Of a stretch of 64,000 nucleotides of DNA, positions 46,215 to 55,968 are shown piece by piece. The DNA is taken from the NCBI GenBank assembly GCA_023053545.1, contig JAKZAN010000057.1, positions 62,001 through 126,000 on the forward strand. The letters are read 5' to 3'. The translations under genes were made by a program, and so were the position numbers. The stretch's first letter is position 1. Every line of letters begins with the position of its first letter. The notes beneath the pieces were generated by a model. That model had not been told where the DNA came from, searched no databases, and saw nothing but the letters and a program-made list of their open reading frames with translations. Source of the stretch: Lepidurus packardi. Its lineage: Eukaryota; Arthropoda; Branchiopoda; Notostraca; Triopsidae.

Positions 46215-49200
46215 TTAAGTATCAGGTAATTGAATGTGAATAATTTTGTGATCTGAATAGTATGTTTCATACACACCAGTTTTAGGATTGTGTAAGTTAG
46301 AGTAAATATGATCCAACGTTGATGAATAGTCGGTTGTATAGGAAGTAATATGCTGTCTTAGAGTCAGGGGTTTGAGTATGTCGGCAATTTTGGCAGCGTA
46401 TGTAGTGTGAGTATGCATATTGACATTAAAATCGCCCATAAGTATAATTCTTTCAAAGGAGCTGTCAACGTCTCGTACGAGTTGCTCCAGTGCGTCGTAC
46501 AACTTTTCTATATTGTGCCCATGATGTCTATATAATACGTATACTGCTAATCGTAATTCCTTAACATGATAGGTAGCTACTTCAAGGTATTTGTTGGAAC
46601 ACAGACGAGTAAAAATTCCAGTAAGTTTGGAATAAATAACGATTCCATAAGGTGAATTACCCTGGTGAGTTGTAGCGAAATCCATACGGTGTAACTGGAA
46701 GTCTGGTAAGTTATAGTCGTTGTCTCTATCAGTTGTGCATAAACGAGTTTCACACATGGCAAATATAGCGGTCATTGCGATGAAAGGATCACATAGAATG
46801 TCGGGAATGTGTTTTCGTAATGAGACGACGTTTAGGAACGCCACGATTTTTGTTTCAGATAGAACAACAGATCTTACGTCCTCCAGTGTGAGTTTTTGAG
46901 GATTGCTTCGGAGACGATCCACTTCATTTTTTATGTCGGAAGACACTTTAATACCGGATTCATTAAGATCTTCAATGTAAAGGCCATCAAGTCGTTTGGC
47001 TCTGCTGATCGCTACGTAATGCATGTTGCATGTTGCGTGAGCCAAGTTAACAACCACCTGCTCCATCGTTTGTCCTTGAGCACGATGAATTGTTTTTGAG
47101 CTATTAGGTCTTAACGGGTACTGGAGTCGCTCGAATTCTGTTCTAAGGAACGTGTATCTACAAGTTACAGGGAATACAGGTGTCCATTGTTTTGAAACTG
47201 TGCAGTCTTGTTGGTATAATTGTAGATATTTGTCACGGCAATGCTTACCCACAGAACTGTCTTTAAATTCTACCCAAATGGGAGCCTGTTTCGAACAATG
47301 TAATATAGGACACGTGTGCTTAAAATTCGCGTCAACATTGTCTTTACCTAGAGGTGGTAAATTTTGTGGTAATCTTCTAATTGTACATTCGGATCCATTC
47401 GCCATACCATCACTAACGTCAGAGTTAATATTATACTCAAAAGGCAAATCAATTGCTATGAATAAATAACGAATACTGTTACTACTAGTAGTTTTATTAG
47501 GTAACTTCTTTAATAAAGAATTTGTATCGATACCCTTACAGCCTTTTATGGGCATATCATTACTAACTATTAAAATTTTATCATTTTGCGCATTTTCCCA
47601 TTCTTTTTGGTTGTAGCAGTCAACGTCGTTATTTCGGTAACTAATCCGTTGTATATGTGGAGGGGGCTTCGGAGAAATTCGGCTACGCAATAAGGAAGTA
47701 TCTTCCTTTGTATGTTTTCCTTCACGTAGACGGTTCAGTAGCTCGGCGAACTTTAAGTCTTCTTTTTGTCGCATAATTTGTTGTAGTTCATAAATTTTAA
47801 AGTTGTCTATCCACAGATGTTGGGCTAAGCAACGTGCCCCTGTATTTGAATATTTGAAAATAGGCTGGGCCTTTGTAGGTGGTAGCTGAAAGAGATCACC
47901 GACACATAATATTGATTTGCCTCCAAATATTCGGGAACAGCCAAATATTTCTTTCAAACGGAAATCAATATAATAAAGCATATTTATTCCAACCATGGAA
48001 ACTTCGTCTATTATAAAAAGCTGTACGTCACGGAATAATATGGCTAATTGGGAGCGAACTTGTGAATTTAGGGACAAAAAAGAATTGTTAGCATCAAACA
48101 TTTTGCCAGCTGGAATATGAAACGTGCTGTGTATTGTTGATCCGCCTACACTGAATGCTGCTTTGCCTGTGTAAGCTACTATTACAACTTTCTTTGTATC
48201 AGGATTCGAGTTAGGAGCCTTATTATAGTACCGTGTTAAGCACGCGTTAATAGCTCGAACAACCACACTTTTTCCAGTCCCCGCTCCACCGCTTAGGTAT
48301 CTGCAATAGCTTCCAGTTTTTGTTTTATGCATAAATAACAGATCTAAAACAAATAATCGTTGTTCTACATTAAGACTACGCATTAAACTGTAATACTCTT
48401 CGTCTTGTAATCCGTAATGTTCTATTACCCTTACTGCCTTCCCTAGTCCCGCATCATCAACGCTGCAAGTCGGTAAGTCTCTTCCTATATCTGGAATTGG
48501 CATACAGTTATACTCGGGATCGTACATTTGATTAGGGGCATTTTCTTGCTCTTGCGTTACTTCTTCGTCTTCCGAGTCTATATGGCTGAAATAGTTACGA
48601 TCAAAAAACTCGTGGAGAGGTTTCTCTAAAATATCGTCAACAGTAGAACTGTAAGGTTCATAGATGTCGCGCTCTTTTAGTACACGACGGAACACGTTAT
48701 TCTGAAAATACTTCGCTTCGTAGGTTTTTTGGTCTTTCAGTTCTTTGTGGTCTCGCCATGGCCAATATAACATCAGTTTCGTGTGGTAATATTTCTCGGG
48801 GTTACCCTCACGACGATAATTCATAAAGCGTAGGATGCGTTGTTTCGTTCTAACTGTGTATTGCGAGTTTTTGTCAGATTTCTCGCAATTTTTTGAATAG
48901 TCTTCGAATTCATTATCACTTGTCATATCATCTGAAAATTCAGCCTGTTCTAGACAATAACCGTCATTACCGATCACAGGCGAATAATTTTTTACATATG
49001 CATGTGTGTATTTAGTTAAATATTCTGCCAAGCTAATATCACTGAGGTGTTCAGGTCTCCTAGAATATCTGTCGAAGAAGTTTTCACTAATTACGTTTTC
49101 ATTATCATCGTTCATCTTCTCTATAACTGCGAAAGGTTTTGTGAGTACGACTCTTTCCTCAGGTTCGCACGTATTTACAAAGATGACAGATCTGCTAAAC

Positions 49201-52200
49201 TTTCGCAGCGGTAATTGTAGAATTAAGAAAACAGCTTCTTGTACACCTACTTCTGATGAGTTCAGAAATTTATTGCCCAACATCCTGAATTTTTCTCTGA
49301 TACTAAAATTGCCGTCGCGTACCTCTTGCACTACGTTACGAAGAGTCTCACTCATTCCTCTCTGAGACTTGGTCATGTAGCTCGCAATATAGGAGGCAGC
49401 AGCGTAAGCATCGTCAACGTACTGTATATCCATATTCGCATTCCAAAACAGGAGAAGTAATGGATTAAAAGCATTTATCATACATTCATTGGGGGCACGC
49501 TTCAGAAATAGTGTTTTCTTTGGAATACGTGATCGTAAAGCACCAACATAGGTTTCTAAATTAAATCCGCATTTGCTTAAAAATTCGGAGAAAGTGGTTA
49601 AGTTTTCACTGGGTAGTTTCATGATTTCTTCTACTTTTTTCCATGCAACTCTGTATTGCTGTAACTTAACTTTCGGCTCTGCAGAATCCAATGGCTTTAA
49701 AATCATTGTATATGGCAGTGGAGGTTTCGGAAATCCAAAGCGACATTTGTTATTTTTACCTTTTCCTTTACATGTAAAGGAGTGCTTGTGTTTCTGTACT
49801 TCTTTTGCTATAGATGCTGAAGCGCCAGATAATTCGCACGTGACGTAGCAATCAACAAAACGGATTAAGCTTTCCTCGTACGACAATTCGTCTTGAAAAT
49901 CAGTGGGGCACGGCTGATTATGACACCACACGAACATATGTATGTGAGGAGACCCGCGCTGTTGAAATTCCACGCGAATTGCATAATCTTTAAGTTTACC
50001 GACTGGTTCCGTAGAGTTTCGTAAAAATTGTAATAGTATATCTACACGGTAGTTAAAATACCTAGCACAGGTAACACTGTCTTTCAATAAACGACACTTA
50101 TCCAACCAAGTTAACGAGAGAAGCTCTTCCTTCGTATAAGAACGACCATCAACTGTTCTTCCTAATATGCGTAAGAGTTCTAACCATCTAGTTTCAGCGG
50201 CTGAAAAGCTGAGAAAAAAAGCCGGTGGGCCAACTTGACGTATCATGGCAAATAAATCATGACACATACGCTGGTAATAGGGAGGTGATCCACGGACGCA
50301 TCTTAAGAAATTAAAACCTCCATCGAATTGTAGTGAGTGCAAAATTTCTGGATTTTTAAACATTTTAGCATTAAATGTGGTACCCGGTTTTCTATCCTTT
50401 CCTTTGACAATACGTGTTGCGAAACGCATAGTGTCCGCTATCTTTTTAATCTGTATCTTCTTGAGTTTGAAGAAAATATTAACCTCGTCTTGAGCAACAC
50501 GACGGTCAACATTCTGTAACTCGGCCTTGCAAAGAGAACTATAGGAGACCGGTCGACAACGATAACGGCGCCCTTGTAATGCAATATTGCAATCAATATT
50601 ATCCAACGATGCTAGTCTAGAGTCTTTCTTAACATACACGGGCCTGGCATATCCGCAGAAAATATGCGGAAACCCCAGCTCTTCACAGTATTTATCAGTA
50701 AGCACACCGAATGGTCTTTTGTTTTCTCCGGGTGCTATGGAATGAATTACATCGTCACCCTCACCGTGAAGAAAGTTTTCATTTAGTAATACAGTATCCA
50801 TGTTTACTCTAGCAATGTCTTCAGAATCCTCTTGGTCACTACTACCGTCACACAATTCGTTTTGTGATAACGTAGTGTTCTTATCATCTTCATGTTGCAC
50901 TGATCTACCGTCAATTACGCATTCTTCCGCACTTATGTGCGGCAATTCTTCTTCCGCTACAAACTGCCAGTTTTCTGCCAAAGAAATACCATGTTCAATA
51001 AATAATGGGCGTCTTACCAACAACTCTGCTGCGTAACGAACTAGATTTGGACGTACAGTTTCCACAAATTCAGGGCGAGTATATTCTAGTTTTCTTTTTA
51101 GAGCAACTTTTATTGTCTCGAAGTCACGAAACGTGCGAGGTAATTCGGTTATAGTTTCGTCTATGTCATGAGGTATATTAATTACATTTCCCTTCAGTTT
51201 CGATTGCCCACCCTGGCGTTGTGGCTGCAATTTTAAGAACATGAGACGGGGAGACACTAGCCTTCTTTCCATATCATTTAAAACTGTAAGCTCGTCCGGT
51301 CTTTCCGGGAAAGAAACTTGGTTTAATACAGATACTGGAGGTACTTCGCCTTTTTTTATATACTTATAACAAGTTCTGCAAACATATTGTTTATATACCG
51401 AAGTGAAACATTTTTCAAATAAATTTCTTGCACGATGACCTTCCTTGCCAGTTAACGGTTCTACGTTTTTCCGCAACATTTCTACTGTACATAAAGTGCG
51501 TCTAAAAAATAGCTGACAGCAACAACCACAAACAAAATCGGCTCCCTCAGCAAGTAAATTTTTCAGTTTTCGCATGACTTTATCTACGGATTCAGTTTTA
51601 GTCTCTGTTGTCGTGCAAGTTTCTGTCGCGCGACTGTCTATTGAAACCGTATCGAAACATTTTAGTGTATTGTGGTAGTCAAGATCCTTCCGAGTACGGT
51701 CAATGGTTCTTTGATTTCTATGACAAAAGACCTCAGGGTGCCCTTCATGCGAACAACTACATATGATTTCATTAGAAAAGCAACTGAGGCATCCCCTTTT
51801 AGCGTCAACAATACAATCCAGTGCTAGGAAACAACAGTTTTCGATTCTGCAGGGAGTCACAGCTAAAACTAGTGAATATATCGTAAATTCATTCGAATCG
51901 TTCCATCCTATGAAACATTCATGTATTATACTCGGAAATTCAGCTACTGTACTGTTCCTAATTACGGCACACCTATCGTACGACGTGCAATAAGATCCAC
52001 AACTACGCGTGCTATTGTGACTACAAAATATGCTTAAAACGTTATCTTCTGTTCTGCAGACGGCAATGCAATAACTCCTATATTGTATAACGAAATAAGT
52101 ACCCTCGCGCAACGAAAGACTGAAATAGGTACTAAATTGTGAAGGCGAAACAGTTGTGCACAATACCTTTGAGAAATACGTGTAAGACAATCCGATGTTA

Positions 52201-52883
52201 GGAATGCAAAATTTACTAGGAAAGTTGTCAACAGATATCCGAACATTGTTATTAGCAAATAAGTTGTATACAATTATGCCTACTTTTCGGATATTTCCAA
52301 TCATGTCTATATCCGCAAGTTCATTGTTATGTAAGCCTCTAGCTGTTGCGTAACGCAAGAGCAGGAAAACAATGCTGAGGGGCACAGACTGGTCACATTT
52401 TCTAGGAGAATAGAAGTTCTCCGCGTAATCAACACCTTTGCATAAAACCAAATGTCTGGTAAAATTGTCTCCGCTTTCAAACTGTACGTTACAATCGTTG
52501 CACTTTAAATGTGTGACACCGAAAGATAAAAACCGACAATTACGTACATGTTTTCGAAATACTCGTTCTCGAACAAAGACTACACCGCAACCTTGGCACA
52601 ATAAATTTTTAGTCTGGCTACCAGAGGAAGAATTACAAGTACTTTCAATATTGTTTACCATTAAATTCGTAGTTCTCGGGAGCTTAGATTGACCAACACT
52701 AAATTCTAGATAACCCTCCTGTCTTGTCTGCTCGCCTTTAGTATTATTCTTGGTAGTTCGGTTATTCGAACTTTTGATCACCTCTTGTACAGACGGACTA
52801 GAGAAAAGAACGGGACACACACACAAATGTCTGCGTAAATTAAATGAAGAAAATAACGCCTGGCTGCAGTGTTCACATGTAAA
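46215..52883 (-). CDS. Helentron RepHel: HUH endonuclease, PIF1-type helicase and EEP endonuclease
   Basis: An open frame of 2,222 codons running from 52883 to 46215; residue numbers below count from 52826. An N-terminal CCHC-type finger is followed by two more (CQGCGVVFVRERVFRKH and CNDCNVQFESGDNFTRH). The Helitron-like Rep domain has the HUH motif QRGSPHIHMFVW at about residue 960 and the catalytic tyrosine motif AAASYIASYMTK at about 1140-1150. The PIF1-type helicase follows: Walker A SGGAGTGKSV near 1514, Walker B LFIIDEVSM near 1605, NSSKTIHRAQGQT and YVAISRAKRLDG. A C-terminal endonuclease/exonuclease/phosphatase domain (CETRL, LMGDFNVN, SDHK) spans about 1990-2203. That endonuclease marks the Helentron branch. 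It catalyses rolling-circle transposition. There is no stop inside. Confidence 0.9.
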   Translation of the reverse strand, partial: FTCEHCSQALFSSFNLRRHLCVCPVLFSSPSVQEVIKSSNNRTTKNNTKGEQTRQEGYLEFSVGQSKLPRTTNLMVNNIESTCNSSSGSQTKNLLCQGCGVVFVRERVFRKHVRNCRFLSFGVTHLKCNDCNVQFESGDNFTRHLVLCKGVDYAENFYSPRKCDQSVPLSIVFLLLRYATARGLHNNELADIDMIGNIRKVGIIVYNLFANNNVRISVDNFPSKFCIPNIGLSYTYFSKVLCTTVSPSQFSTYFSLSLREGTYFVIQYRSYCIAVCRTEDNVLSIFCSHNSTRSCGSYCTSYDRCAVIRNSTVAEFPSIIHECFIGWNDSNEFTIYSLVLAVTPCRIENCCFLALDCIVDAKRGCLSCFSNEIICSCSHEGHPEVFCHRNQRTIDRTRKDLDYHNTLKCFDTVSIDSRATETCTTTETKTESVDKVMRKLKNLLAEGADFVCGCCCQLFFRRTLCTVEMLRKNVEPLTGKEGHRARNLFEKCFTSVYKQYVCRTCYKYIKKGEVPPVSVLNQVSFPERPDELTVLNDMERRLVSPRLMFLKLQPQRQGGQSKLKGNVINIPHDIDETITELPRTFRDFETIKVALKRKLEYTRPEFVETVRPNLVRYAAELLVRRPLFIEHGISLAENWQFVAEEELPHISAEECVIDGRSVQHEDDKNTTLSQNELCDGSSDQEDSEDIARVNMDTVLLNENFLHGEGDDVIHSIAPGENKRPFGVLTDKYCEELGFPHIFCGYARPVYVKKDSRLASLDNIDCNIALQGRRYRCRPVSYSSLCKAELQNVDRRVAQDEVNIFFKLKKIQIKKIADTMRFATRIVKGKDRKPGTTFNAKMFKNPEILHSLQFDGGFNFLRCVRGSPPYYQRMCHDLFAMIRQVGPPAFFLSFSAAETRWLELLRILGRTVDGRSYTKEELLSLTWLDKCRLLKDSVTCARYFNYRVDILLQFLRNSTEPVGKLKDYAIRVEFQQRGSPHIHMFVWCHNQPCPTDFQDELSYEESLIRFVDCYVTCELSGASASIAKEVQKHKHSFTCKGKGKNNKCRFGFPKPPLPYTMILKPLDSAEPKVKLQQYRVAWKKVEEIMKLPSENLTTFSEFLSKCGFNLETYVGALRSRIPKKTLFLKRAPNECMINAFNPLLLLFWNANMDIQYVDDAYAAASYIASYMTKSQRGMSETLRNVVQEVRDGNFSIREKFRMLGNKFLNSSEVGVQEAVFLILQLPLRKFSRSVIFVNTCEPEERVVLTKPFAVIEKMNDDNENVISENFFDRYSRRPEHLSDISLAEYLTKYTHAYVKNYSPVIGNDGYCLEQAEFSDDMTSDNEFEDYSKNCEKSDKNSQYTVRTKQRILRFMNYRREGNPEKYYHTKLMLYWPWRDHKELKDQKTYEAKYFQNNVFRRVLKERDIYEPYSSTVDDILEKPLHEFFDRNYFSHIDSEDEEVTQEQENAPNQMYDPEYNCMPIPDIGRDLPTCSVDDAGLGKAVRVIEHYGLQDEEYYSLMRSLNVEQRLFVLDLLFMHKTKTGSYCRYLSGGAGTGKSVVVRAINACLTRYYNKAPNSNPDTKKVVIVAYTGKAAFSVGGSTIHSTFHIPAGKMFDANNSFLSLNSQVRSQLAILFRDVQLFIIDEVSMVGINMLYYIDFRLKEIFGCSRIFGGKSILCVGDLFQLPPTKAQPIFKYSNTGARCLAQHLWIDNFKIYELQQIMRQKEDLKFAELLNRLREGKHTKEDTSLLRSRISPKPPPHIQRISYRNNDVDCYNQKEWENAQNDKILIVSNDMPIKGCKGIDTNSLLKKLPNKTTSSNSIRYLFIAIDLPFEYNINSDVSDGMANGSECTIRRLPQNLPPLGKDNVDANFKHTCPILHCSKQAPIWVEFKDSSVGKHCRDKYLQLYQQDCTVSKQWTPVFPVTCRYTFLRTEFERLQYPLRPNSSKTIHRAQGQTMEQVVVNLAHATCNMHYVAISRAKRLDGLYIEDLNESGIKVSSDIKNEVDRLRSNPQKLTLEDVRSVVLSETKIVAFLNVVSLRKHIPDILCDPFIAMTAIFAMCETRLCTTDRDNDYNLPDFQLHRMDFATTHQGNSPYGIVIYSKLTGIFTRLCSNKYLEVATYHVKELRLAVYVLYRHHGHNIEKLYDALEQLVRDVDSSFERIILMGDFNVNMHTHTTYAAKIADILKPLTLRQHITSYTTDYSSTLDHIYSNLHNPKTGVYETYYSDHKIIHIQLPDT

Positions 52884-54182
52884 CTATTGCACATTACTGA
52901 TCACAGGCATTTTGCTGTCAACTATTCCTTTATTGCAATTACGTCTTTGCAAATGTCTGTTAAAGTTGTAAACAGAAGAAAAATGCTGATGACATGAAAC
53001 ACAGTCAGTCCTTTTACTAGAATTACCAGCTTTACATAATGCTAAATGTCTGCTCAAACCACGGCGCGAAAGAAAAGTTCGTTGGCACGTTTCGCAAACA
53101 AACTGGTCATGTTCACCTTTTTTCTCAATGACAGGTTTGTGGCGTCCAAATTCTACATGTCCTTTTTCTCCTGAAAATGAATGATCAAATGCAGATATGT
53201 TTGAATCACCTTTTGAATCGTCAACGATCAGAGCAAACGGCTGTGGTAACGTTTCTGTGAGATCCTTGGCCAAATTAATGCAGGGAGAAACACCGTTTCT
53301 ATCTTTCGAACAATCTTCCATTACTTCAACATACTTTAATGAAACTTCAGAGTTATTTTTTTTAGCATGTTTTATTGTTAAACTCTCATCAACTTCGTAT
53401 TTCCGTTTTCTCAGAATATTCAAATTATTCTTGGTATCAAATTTCGATGTCGAAACATCTACTAATTGTGGGTTAATATTAATAGCATTCAGATCAGTCC
53501 AATTACCCGATGAGACACGTACATGATTACATGCAACCCGACTGCACTTATCTACAGTTGTCAACGTATCATCCGGTCGTGCACCCCGAATTTCATGACA
53601 ACAAATAGGAACAATATCATACTGTGGATTACCACTGAAACCATACATCCTCCGTAAATACTCAAGCAGTTCATCAAAAGTAAACTCTAACAGGACGGCA
53701 GTACCGCTTGTGCAACGCTGACCAAACTCATCACGCGCATGCGAGTCAAAAACAAAATATCTTCCACTACGCTCCATGATACTAGTACAAAATGAGCAAC
53801 TAATAAAAAGCACTCCTACACAGTGTTCCGCAAGCTTCACTGCATCTTCCAAAGACCAATGCCAATAACGTGTTGTACATGGCCATATAAACCCAAAAGC
53901 ATCTTCACCATGCACAAAGGTCTTTAATACACCTAAATCTCCACAACCAACAAATCGAGGCAATTCTGAAAAGCTAAAGAATGCATGAGCGTGCTTATAC
54001 GTACGATAAATCTCGTCTCCAATTGACATTATCTGGTGCATGTCATGCTCAATCCAATTGGCAGGGAAAACAAAATAACTCCATGCAATAGAAACAAAAG
54101 CCATGGGTGTGCATTGTACACCACGACTTTCACTCGTACCAACCGAATCTTGTGAATATCGAGCCTTGCAGACGAGCCTCAT
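52884..54182 (-). CDS. Cysteine-protease-like plus C2H2 zinc-finger protein of Helentron B
   Basis: A 432-residue ORF starting MRLVCKARYSQDSVGTSESR. The protease-like domain has RGVQCTPMAFVSIAWSYF, GVLFISCSFCTSIMERSGRY and YFVFDSHARDEFGQ. Two C2H2 fingers follow near the C terminus (CETCQRTFLSRRGLSRHLALC and CVSCHQHFSSVYNFNRHLQ). It ends at a TAG (52884-52886), and the very next codon opens the RepHel frame with no shift and a further zinc finger (FTCEHCSQALFSSFNLRRH). The two ORFs are therefore one frame split by a single stop. The protease class is inferred from a Cys and D-x-H pattern only. Confidence 0.7.
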   Translation of the reverse strand: MRLVCKARYSQDSVGTSESRGVQCTPMAFVSIAWSYFVFPANWIEHDMHQIMSIGDEIYRTYKHAHAFFSFSELPRFVGCGDLGVLKTFVHGEDAFGFIWPCTTRYWHWSLEDAVKLAEHCVGVLFISCSFCTSIMERSGRYFVFDSHARDEFGQRCTSGTAVLLEFTFDELLEYLRRMYGFSGNPQYDIVPICCHEIRGARPDDTLTTVDKCSRVACNHVRVSSGNWTDLNAININPQLVDVSTSKFDTKNNLNILRKRKYEVDESLTIKHAKKNNSEVSLKYVEVMEDCSKDRNGVSPCINLAKDLTETLPQPFALIVDDSKGDSNISAFDHSFSGEKGHVEFGRHKPVIEKKGEHDQFVCETCQRTFLSRRGLSRHLALCKAGNSSKRTDCVSCHQHFSSVYNFNRHLQRRNCNKGIVDSKMPVISNVQ

Positions 54183-55074
54183 ATTTAAATGTTAGAGTTA
54201 CCAATGAAACGTGCAACTAATAGCAAAATGTAACCAGAAATACAAATAACTATACCTTCCAAACGTGCAACTAGACGTAGGCTCTGAAAAGAAAACGACG
54301 AAACTGAAAATACAAACAGCAACAGCTAGAAAAACCTAAGTAAACTACGTTATGAATGCTCTACACAAAATATCAAAAAACACGTACTTGCAATCCAACG
54401 ATGTATGTATGCAATATTATAATAATAGTCGCTTCCTTCCTACAATTCCAAGTATTGCAATTCGGACATGAAATAGTACCGTAAACGTAACAATGAAATT
54501 ATATCGTTTCGTGCAACTAATAGCAAAATTTAACAAGAAATACAAATAACTATACCTTCAAAACGTGCAACTAGACGTAGGCTCTGAAAAGAAAACGACG
54601 AAACTGAAAATACAAACAGCAACATTAAGTAAACTACGTTATGAATGCTCTACACAAAATATCAAGAAACACGTACTTACAATCCAACGATGTATGTATG
54701 CAATATTATAATAGTCGCTTCCTTCCTACAATTCCAATTATTGCAATTCGCACATGAAATACCGTAAATGTAACAATTTAAAAAACCAGTCATAGACTGC
54801 CACAGCTAACAACGTATACCCAACGAATCTTGATCACCACGTAGACGAGATAAACTAGCGAGTGTTGTGGGCCAGTTTTCTTCTGACAGATTTCGCCGAG
54901 CTACTTCTCTTGCCCGGCGGTAAAATTCGCTTATCTCCCTCCCCCAGGTACCACCCCAAAATTCTATAGCCCCTTATGGCGAGAACAGAGCTAGGCTCAC
55001 CATCCCACCCTCCCAAGCACGGACTAAAGTCGGTACGATACTATAAGCTGTCCCAGTCATAGACTGGCACAGCT
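54183..55074. other. Helentron B 5' leader with tandem duplication
   Basis: A segment of about 300 bp (gtgcaactaatagcaaaatg ... ttccttcctacaattcca) starting near 54210 recurs near 54510. A second hairpin end (ccagtcatagactgccacagct) lies at 54787-54808, 266 bp inside the outer terminus. Confidence 0.7.
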
Positions 55075-55263
55075 AAAAATGAAGATATACAGGCCTGTTT
55101 ATCCGCTGGTGCACTAAATCACTTTGCTATGTACACGTGAAGTAGAAAGGAAGAAACGTGAAATAGTATATGAAAACTAACTAGTCCTATAAGAACTAAA
55201 GAAGAAACTAATCTAAAAATCTACTCTAAAACTACTTCACATTTCTAGAGACTACTTCACGCG

Positions 55264-55777
55264 ACAAGACCACGCTTTGGAATGTCGACTTTGGATAACA
55301 CGCGTTCCAAGGCTTCTTAGCCTAGCTCTCCCCAATATGTTAGTCCGGCAGGCTATCCTGACACAGGTTGTGAGCTCCACGCTCGCGGCGTTGACGTTCG
55401 TTGAGCCACAGAACGGAACGTTCCCGTCGTGGCGCGAAGAAAAAGTGGTTTTTTGTGATTAAGTTTGTGAAGTAACCAAAGCGCGTAAAAAACTGCTTAA
55501 GCATTCAAAAGAAAGGTCACGGTACGGTCCCTATGAGAACCGGGATCGATTTTCAATGCGTTCATAGGTAAAGTCGCTAGGCCTCCGGCCAACTGTCCGC
55601 CAATGTTATAAGGATAGGAAAATTTGAATTTTGGCGGAAAGGGGCGGGGCTAAAACCGCTAAATAATTAATTACTCGGTTAATATGCATAATTGACATAG
55701 GGGTTCTTCAGCCAGAACATGTAGTTTGGTCTCTTCTAATAACATATATTTTTTCATTTTGAAACCTTACTCCCCCT
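55264..55777 (-). repeat. Right terminal inverted repeat of Kolobok element
   Basis: Reverse complement of 30371-30883. The stretch 55075-55263 between this repeat and the Helentron is Kolobok 5' flank, which presumably carried the first non-coding exon of the transposase gene. Confidence 0.9.
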
Positions 55778-55781
55778 TTAA

Positions 55782-55905
55782 GTTAAAGACACTTTTTTCA
55801 CAAAATACACACACATTTAAGTAAAGACACTTTTTCAAAAATAGACATTAAAGTTAATGACACTTTTTCGGAGATAGACATTTAAGTTAAAGACACTTTT
55901 TGTAA
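55782..55905 (+). repeat. 33-bp minisatellite, right part
   Basis: Continues the array of 30136-30370 in the same orientation (gttaaagacactttttt ... agacatttaagttaaagac), about four units. Confidence 0.85.
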
Positions 55906-55968
55906 GTTTAACCTTCGAAATGTATTTTCTTTCAACAAATACAATTACAAATTCATTCAAAATAATGG

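Larger units (their letters stand above)
41382..55074 (-). mobile_element. Helentron B: autonomous rolling-circle element (13.7 kb)
   Basis: The coding-strand 5' end is at 55074: AGCTGTGCCAGTC TAT GACTGGGACAGCT, a near-perfect hairpin. The 3' end is at 41382: ...GACAGttcatcCTGTC GTCTTGTT, a stem-loop eight bases before the terminus, as is typical of Helitrons. Genes in order are protease/zinc finger, Rep-helicase-endonuclease and RPA-like. It abuts Helentron A without any spacer. Insertion between A residues on the plus strand (flank ...gaac / aaaaatgaag) without a target duplication fits the superfamily. Confidence 0.8.
30371..55777. mobile_element. Giant Kolobok-type transposon (25.4 kb) containing nested Helentrons
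   Basis: Inverted repeats of about 513 bp bound the element (30371-30883 and 55264-55777). The ends read AGGGGGAGTAAGG and CCTTACTCCCCCT. Both are flanked by TTAA (30367-30370 and 55778-55781), the target duplication known for Kolobok and piggyBac. Removing the element restores the minisatellite sequence catcatttaagttaaagac. The Kolobok part encodes a P2X7-like protein (+) and a THAP-DDE transposase (-). Its own length without the 19.9-kb Helentron insertion is about 5.5 kb. Confidence 0.85.
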
